From Stramenopiles sp. TOSAG23-2 (lineage: Eukaryota; Sar): a stretch of DNA of 12,204 nucleotides. Shown in pieces: positions 7,134 through 12,204 of this stretch. Under the pieces are notes generated by a model. The model was not told the origin of the DNA. It searched no databases and was given only the letters and a program-made list of their open reading frames with translations. The number at the start of each line of letters is the position of its first letter. Positions within the stretch are counted from its first letter, which is position 1. Position numbers and translations under genes: made by a program. The stretch covers positions 1-12,204 of the forward strand of contig LT649870.1 in the NCBI GenBank assembly GCA_900128395.1, in the 5' to 3' direction.

Positions 7134-8652
7134 ATTTATGATATATATTTTGATAGAGAGCAACATGGCGAGGGAGAAAATGGTAAAATATGGTGATGGA
7201 AAAAAAAGCACCAATAATTTTAGAAGGTAACTCATGGTCAATTGCATGTCCGCCTAGATACAATGCAATACGATTATGCTTCAACCATGCCATTAATGCT
7301 TCATGATTTCCATCAAATTTATCTAGGGCTAAACACTTTTTTCTTGCATGTTGATGCAATTTCATTTCAAATTTGTGCCATAATTCATAAGGCGCAGCTG
7401 AATCATTTACACTGAAAGGAAGGTGTGTTAGAGAATTTCTGTAGTATACAGGTAGAGTGGAATAGAATTTACTTAAAACTTACACGAAAAAACACAGGAA
7501 CGGAAACATTAACATAGCAAATAAGGCAATCACAACACGTAAAATTGTAATTGTGTCATCGGATACATTTGGAATAGTTCTTGATGTAGTTGGATAAATG
7601 ACATTTGGGAAAAGAAGAGCCAAACCAGTTAAAACGGACGGGGTTCCACCTACTAAGATCCAAAATGTCTCAGCACCCCACACATGTTTCAATTCATGTT
7701 GTAATGGTTGCATTAATTGTTTTGTTATATATGTTAGTTTCTCCTGTGCATCTTTTGCATTGCCTATATTTGCATCTTCTTCATAAATTACTGCTTCAAT
7801 TGCTTTGATGGAGTATTTAATTCCTTTTAAAATTGATTTTTGGTGAACAACAACTAATGATTGCCATTTACCCATACCCATACCTAAAGTAGATTGCAGG
7901 AAATATAAGAAAAACGCTAAATAAACAATATATTCTAAATATAATTCATTTGATGCTCGAGCATATGGAATAATAATCAAAAATCCTGGCAGTGCACATA
8001 TAACGATAGCAAATATTGTCATAAAAACAAGCCAAACCAAATCATTCACACCAACGTTTTTTTTAATGTCTTTAACTACTTTATCATCTTTATTTTGTAA
8101 ACGCAAAGCTAGAAATTTTGATTCAAAAATTCTCATTTCTGGCCATGGTGTTGTTAATATTATACCTCCATTTGTCATGAATCCAAGAACAACTGATAAG
8201 TATAAATTTATACCAAAGATATAAAATACAGGAACTATTATCAACACTGTGTTAAATAGCATAAACAAATGAAAACCAAAATATTTACTTGATGTAATAG
8301 CAGGCCCAGCAGGCGGCTTCATTTTCTTTTTTTGTCGTTCATTGTTGTTATCACCTTCTGTATCAATATTATTGTTAACATGTTTATCTCCTCCAAAATA
8401 ATTCATCCCTAAAAACATTGCATTAAGTGTTGCAATGAATGGGGAAAAAACATCCTTTGCAAGTATTTTATTGTCTGCATTTAATTTTTCAATATATTCT
8501 TTTACCTCATTAAACGCATTAGTATTATTATTTTTGATATCTATTTTTTTCTCATCATTATTATTATCGTTACTATTATTGTTTCCATCAATAAAATTAG
8601 ATTCACTGATGTCCGTTATTGGTGTTACATATGATGATGCCATTGTTGACAT
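7114..8652 (-). CDS. Polytopic membrane protein of unknown family, two exons
   Basis: Joined exons 8652-7484 and 7411-7114 give 488 residues. The N-terminal 120 residues are hydrophilic, with Asn/Asp runs and a basic patch KKKMK. About six hydrophobic segments follow: roughly 123-148, 150-168, 204-228, 237-260, 328-352 and 367-391. A seventh weak one may be 451-470. Between segments 4 and 5 is a charged helical loop (270-325). Segment 4 ends in GMGMGKW, and segment 2 is followed by TTPWPEMRIFESKFLALRL. The C-terminal tail from 392 on is soluble and includes LWHKFEMKLHQHARKK. There is no signal peptide, and I do not recognise the family; a transporter or channel is possible but unsupported. 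The start at 8652 (MSTMASS) is followed by a second ATG three codons later. It is convergent with, and overlaps, the methyltransferase gene. Confidence 0.82.
7412..7483 (-). other. GT-AG intron (72 nt) in the membrane-protein gene
   Basis: On the minus strand, the donor TTCGT/GTAAGT and acceptor CCTTCCTTTCAG/TG join the exons in phase 2 (codon GT-T, Val390). Without splicing the reading stops at 7480-7482 right after FLCFFV. With splicing the frame continues into VNDSAAPYELWHKF and on to the stop at 7114. Confidence 0.85.
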
Positions 8653-9001
8653 ATTTTAAAAAACAATTACAATCTAAGTTGCTCAAACATGTATGTTTTA
8701 TTGTGGTTTGGATACTTTTTGAATATCATTGATATATTCTTTTTATATTTTACGTTTCCGTTGAAATTGAAGTATATTTTATTGAAGAGGTTAATACCCA
8801 TGATCCATATTGTAATATATTAATAATAATTAATATTATAATAATAAAGTTAAAAGTGATGAAAAAAAAAAATATAAAAAAATGATGCGATGATTGAATT
8901 TTAAATTTATTAAATTATTAAATAATATATAGAACTTTTGCACAGTTGTTTCTCCCTCTCCCTCTCTCACTGTGTGTGTTCGTACAGGACACAAACACAT
9001 A
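8653..9001 (-). promoter_or_regulatory. Intergenic region between SAS-6 and the membrane-protein gene
   Basis: Both neighbours are on the minus strand, so this holds the SAS-6 3' UTR (right) and the membrane-protein promoter (left). It contains AT-rich sequence with TAATAATAATTAATATTATAATAATA near 8820-8846, an A-run on the plus strand near 8862-8880, and a CTCCCTCTCCCTCTCTC tract (8951-8967), which is purine-rich GAGAGGGAGAGG on the transcribed SAS-6 strand. No gene is seen. Confidence 0.4.
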
Positions 9002-10936
9002 CTACATAATTGGCGCCGTTGGTTTTGCAGTTTTTTTTGGTAAATTGTAATCTGTTGTTGGTTTTGGTTGCAATTCAAAAGATTCTTGTTCCACGTATAC
9101 CGATTTCAATTCCCCTAATGGTTCGCTTGGTGCTGCTACACTTTTTAATTTTGCAATTAAACGTGATGAATCTGCATCATCCTCATCCTCATCAATAATG
9201 TTGCCGCCATCGCCACCAAATGCTTGGTATGTAGCCGATGGAGATGCTTGATTCATTCTTCCCCCATTGATAACTTTTGATGGCATTAAATAATCAGTTG
9301 CTCTACCTAAATCGCCAAGCCCTAATGCTGCACTTGTAGGACCTAAACTTCTTGTCCCTTGCAATTGCATTTCATTAATTTCTTTATTCAGCCATTTAAT
9401 TACTTGTTGGTTGGATTGCAATAAATTGTTGGATTCATCTAAATTTTTACTCTTTCGTTCCAATTCATTTTCCAAACGATATATTGTATCGTTTGCTTTT
9501 GCTAATTCACTTTCTAACTCACGTCTTGCCGCACGGGATATATCAATTTCTTTCTCTTTATTTGACAAAGTTTCTTCTTGCTTGGCTATGATGGCACCTT
9601 TGACTTTTCCTTTTGAACGCAATTGCCTTTGCTCACCATGGATTCGTTGAATAATTTCATTCCCTTTGTTAATTTCATTCACGCTTGCTTGGAATTTTGC
9701 CTCCACTTTTTCCAGCTGTGTTTTGTACATTGCAAGCGCTTCTTCCATGTTAGCACGTTGATCCCCAGCCGCCATCAAGCGCTGTTCCATTTGATCCAAT
9801 GTTTCTTGTTTGTCTTGAAGTTGTTGATCCAATGCTGCTTGTTGAATCTGCGCTTTGTGTACTTTTTTATCCACTTCAAATTTAGATGTATCTAGTTCAC
9901 GGTTTCGTTTTCTTAATCCTTCCACTTCTTGCCTTAGGTTATCGATTTGGCGTAAACGATCACTTTCACTATTTTCTAACTCTTCGTTCCGGGTTGCTAA
10001 GCGTGTTTTTTGTTGGACTAATGCTGGCGCTTCCGTCAACGCATTGTTTAAACGAAGTTGCAAATCTTCTACCGTTGCTTTATAATTATTCTCCAAGTCT
10101 TGCTTTTGCATCATAAATTCCTCCCTAGCTTTTGACAATGCATATTGTTGCTCACTTTCTTTACGCGCTAATAATGTTTGATTATTTCGTTCTGAATCTT
10201 CTTGTGAATTTTGAAAGCGATGTTTCACGGTGGACAATTCTTTATTTAATTGCTCATTAAGCTCCTCTTGCGTCTTCAATTTTCTTTCTGTTTTATCCAG
10301 TCTTGATCCTAAACGTTTATTTGTTTGCATTACTTGTTCTAAACGCGATGCTAAATAACCTTTAATAGTTGTATCCGTACCACATACTAGTTTCAAACGC
10401 AAGTGTGTTAAATTTTTAAATTTATTTGCTTCAATTAAATCAAACGAAGCTTGTTTGCTATTACGGCAATCCAGTTGCGCAGTAAATTTTGGTACACCAT
10501 TGCCAGTCGCACTATCAGATGGTTCAATAGCGTTTCTTTCATACAATTTGCTTTGTTCTTCATCTTCTATATCATCACTACTACTGCTACTACTATTATT
10601 ATTGCTATTGCTATTCATACTTCCATTTTTTACACAATGTTCTAATAGTTCAATAAACATTGGTGCAAAACTTTGAAATTCAACGACTAAGTTTTGATCT
10701 TGTTTCAATAAATGAAATTCCTCTTCACTAACATCTAACGTGTATAAAAAAAATGGTTCATCCTCATCCGTGACTTCTACATGTAACAAATTTTCTCTAT
10801 GCGTTGCAGTAATTTTCGTACCTTTTAATACTCTTACAACTAAATGTTGTACCCTTTCATCACGTTGATTTTCAAATACTCTTACCGGGACAAATTTTTC
10901 AAACAATGGTTCATTTCGTAATAATTCCGTCGTCAT
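9002..10936 (-). CDS. SAS6: SAS-6 centriole cartwheel assembly protein
   Basis: Predicted 644-residue homologue of SAS-6, the protein whose ninefold ring forms the hub of the centriole/basal-body cartwheel. Head domain (about 1-200): DEDEPFFLYTLDVSEEEFHL (57-76), VVEFQSFAPMFIELLEHC (84-101) and NKFKNLTHLRLKL (171-183) match animal SAS-6 closely. Phe173 is in the position I take to be the dimerisation Phe of the loop. A Ser/Asn/acidic insertion (104-148) splits the head between conserved strands. A long coiled coil runs from about 195 to 525 and ends with the family motif NQQVIKWLNKEINEMQL (509-525). The tail (530-644) is probably disordered, with an acidic patch EDEDDAD. The start at 10936 (MTTELL) is chosen because the 26 upstream residues are Tyr/Ile repeats from a TA-rich leader. 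Single exon. It implies a cell that builds centrioles at some stage. Confidence 0.96.
   Translation of the reverse strand: MTTELLRNEPLFEKFVPVRVFENQRDERVQHLVVRVLKGTKITATHRENLLHVEVTDEDEPFFLYTLDVSEEEFHLLKQDQNLVVEFQSFAPMFIELLEHCVKNGSMNSNSNNNSSSSSSDDIEDEEQSKLYERNAIEPSDSATGNGVPKFTAQLDCRNSKQASFDLIEANKFKNLTHLRLKLVCGTDTTIKGYLASRLEQVMQTNKRLGSRLDKTERKLKTQEELNEQLNKELSTVKHRFQNSQEDSERNNQTLLARKESEQQYALSKAREEFMMQKQDLENNYKATVEDLQLRLNNALTEAPALVQQKTRLATRNEELENSESDRLRQIDNLRQEVEGLRKRNRELDTSKFEVDKKVHKAQIQQAALDQQLQDKQETLDQMEQRLMAAGDQRANMEEALAMYKTQLEKVEAKFQASVNEINKGNEIIQRIHGEQRQLRSKGKVKGAIIAKQEETLSNKEKEIDISRAARRELESELAKANDTIYRLENELERKSKNLDESNNLLQSNQQVIKWLNKEINEMQLQGTRSLGPTSAALGLGDLGRATDYLMPSKVINGGRMNQASPSATYQAFGGDGGNIIDEDEDDADSSRLIAKLKSVAAPSEPLGELKSVYVEQESFELQPKPTTDYNLPKKTAKPTAPIM
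10493..10627 (-). other. Low-complexity insertion in the SAS-6 head domain
   Basis: Residues about 104-148 contain MNSNSNNNSSSSSSDD, then EDEEQSK and a Ser/Asp/Gly stretch. They lie between FIELLEHC and FTAQLDC, where animal SAS-6 has a short connection. The Ser and Asn codons are repeated AGT/AAT, suggesting triplet expansion. Probably a surface loop with possible phosphorylation sites (inference). Confidence 0.6.
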
Positions 10937-11047
10937 ATTTTTTATTTTGTTTTCTTTACTACTATATCTATATATGTATATATATATTAATACGTTCGGT
11001 TGTTCGATGTACAATAACTCTCTTGATGCATGTATATATATATATAT
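10937..11047 (-). promoter_or_regulatory. AT-rich leader/promoter of SAS-6
   Basis: On the minus strand, TATATATATACATATATAGATATAG and AAGAAAACAAAATAAAAAAT directly precede the ATG at 10936. A second (TA)n block lies at 11031-11049. The style matches the leaders of the kinase and methyltransferase genes. No specific element is identified. Confidence 0.35.
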
Positions 11048-11211
11048 ATTGATCTTTCATATCTATCTATAGATCTTTCTATTTTTGCAATGTATTAAAA
11101 ATATAATAATTTTGGTGGATTATTAACTATTGATCTTTCATATCTATCTATAGATCTTTCTATTTTTGCAATGTATTAAAAAATATATAATAATTTTGGT
11201 GGATTATTAAC
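11048..11211 (+). repeat. Tandem duplication, two copies of an approximately 81-bp unit
   Basis: ATTGATCTTTCATATCTATC begins at 11048 and again at 11129. Each copy continues through ATAGATCTTTCTATTTTTGC, AATGTATTAAAA, an ATAATAAT stretch and TTTTGGTGGATTATTAAC. The copies are near-identical; the second has a slightly longer A/TA run. Each copy carries a short palindrome (ATCTATAGAT) and GATCTTTC twice. It lies upstream of SAS-6. Confidence 0.9.
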
Positions 11212-11941
11212 ACTATTCACTATTAGAACAACTATGTTGGATTAGAGAGGTGTTCCCTGTTTAGCGCCGATTTTTCAGGTCTAATTCAAAATGTGAAGGA
11301 TATGCAGAAGGTAGATACTACCATTATACTAACCCTAATCCTAACCCCTCCATTGGAATGTGGAAAATATGATAGGTATTTTTACACTACGCTAATTGCA
11401 CGCATTAGTAATACTTTTCCCTTTTTCTGTTCCAACAATTTTCAATTTTGAAAAAAATCCGAGAAGAGAAGTGCAGAAGAGCAATCTGGCAATCCAGGCA
11501 ATTACAATGCAAGCAGAGCAAAAATGTGGATAAATAAAGAATTGCAATTCCGAATTCTAATAAATAGAATAAATGAAAAAACAAATTTTAAAAATATAGA
11601 ATTTGTTATATGTTCAGGTATATATATACAGATCAATAGATTCATATTAAAATAATAACGTACATAATTTCATTCGTTTCGTTTCGTTTTTTGTTTTTTT
11701 GCATTATTGTGTTTTGATCTGTTTTGGTTTAGAATTGTATAACTTTTATTTTGTAAAAAAAAAAATAATAATGTCCCTCACATCTCAAATATAATACCAC
11801 CGGGGGGATGGTATATTACTTATAGTATCATATTCCTACAATCTCAAAAGATATTATGTACGAAGGATACTATACGAGGAGTATCTCTTTTATATAAAAC
11901 ACACCATGATATGATATACTAGTATTTTTTTTACTTTATTA
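11212..11941. other. Non-coding AT-rich intergenic region
   Basis: Between the SAS-6 upstream region and the 3' end of the right-edge gene. It holds a telomere-like CTAACCCTAATCCTAACCCC (11329-11348), a T-rich TTCGTTTCGTTTCGTTTTTTG run (about 11675-11696), a small hairpin around a G6 run (ATACCACC/GATGGTAT, about 11793-11815), and an inverted repeat TATAGTATC (11821) / GATACTATA (11866). I see no gene or tRNA in it. Confidence 0.45.
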
Positions 11942-12204
11942 TTATGCTTTTGTCTGGTGTAACGTATTATTAATATAATTATTCCATTCCGCCACACGCT
12001 CATTTGATAAAAACCAACTACACGTGGATACGTTTGCAGACTCACCACTTGCTAAATGCAATTTGATATGGTATTGTGGTTGTTTGTTTTGAGAACATCC
12101 TGAGTAACACTACTTGCATTCTTAATTTCATCAAAACTACCGTTGTACACTTTTTTGCCAAGGCATGGGTACCAATACTTTGACGTTTCAATAGTAGATG
12201 TACG
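11942..12204 (-). CDS. 3' end of an unrecognised gene, truncated by the window edge
   Basis: On the minus strand, one frame open from 12109 to the stop at 11944-11942 encodes a protein-like tail including YHIKLHLASGESANVSTCSW and FLSNERVAEWNNYINTLHQ. Further upstream (12204-12100) a different frame reads plausibly as SKYWYPCLGKKVYNGSFDEI and KNASSVTQDVLK. Joining the two needs a short intron or a frameshift. Possible acceptors are AAGTAG and TTACTCAG near 12100-12110, but no donor is decisive. The gene continues beyond 12204. The family is not recognised. The terminal part is the well-supported portion. Confidence 0.5.

Noticed and set aside
10937-11014. 26-residue N-terminal extension of SAS-6
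   Set aside because: It consists of Tyr/Ile repeats from a (TA)n tract, and SAS-6 homology begins close to MTTELL at 10936.
11213-11560. Possible tRNA or other structured RNA gene
   Set aside because: I looked for a tRNA B-box and cloverleaf arms and found none that fit; GGTCTAATTC near 11278 is only a weak resemblance.

Overview
The window looks like nuclear DNA of a unicellular eukaryote, most likely a stramenopile (diatom or a relative). It is AT-rich, its genes are few-exon and closely spaced, its introns are short GT-AG type (72 and 108 nt), and its proteins carry Asn, Gln and Ser runs. The C-terminus of the first gene has a 'VPsGVrPGasFqV' type module that I associate with oomycete and diatom proteins. 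Two genes (SAS-6 and an XRP2/TBCC-type C-CAP protein) belong to the centriole and cilium toolkit, so the organism probably has a flagellate stage, as the sperm of centric diatoms do. The species assignment is inference. I see no prokaryotic features, tRNA, rRNA or CRISPR array.

Layout. 10-2895 (-): a phosphatidylinositol phosphate kinase with an N-terminal winged-helix/DEP-like segment, a four-cysteine insertion in its activation loop, and the stramenopile-type C-terminal module. 2896-4569: a gene-poor 1.7 kb divergent intergenic region with an A-rich direct repeat, a GC-richer threefold repeat cluster, and one unrecognised ORF (3882-4271, +) that may be a gene or a relic. 4570-5460 (+): a C-CAP/XRP2-like protein with two near-identical 43-residue repeats at its N-terminus. 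5826-7133 (+): a carnosine N-methyltransferase family (N2227) protein in two exons. 7114-8652 (-): an unrecognised protein with about six membrane segments, in two exons, whose coding end overlaps the methyltransferase coding end by 20 bp, tail to tail. 9002-10936 (-): SAS-6, the centriole cartwheel protein, in a single exon. 10937-11941: about 1 kb of non-coding DNA with an 81-bp tandem duplication, a short telomere-like motif and AT-rich hairpins. 11942-12204 (-): the 3' part of a gene that runs off the right edge, with unresolved exon structure.

How the genes relate. There is no operon logic here. The only functional thread is SAS-6 plus the XRP2-like protein (cilia and centrioles) together with a phosphoinositide kinase. 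That neighbourhood may be coincidental. Three of the genes have (CA)n/(TA)n-type simple sequence immediately upstream of the preferred ATG, which may be a common leader or promoter style of this genome. The most interesting points are the zinc-finger-like insertion in the kinase activation loop, the repeat-plus-C-CAP architecture, the unassigned membrane protein, and the overlapping gene ends.
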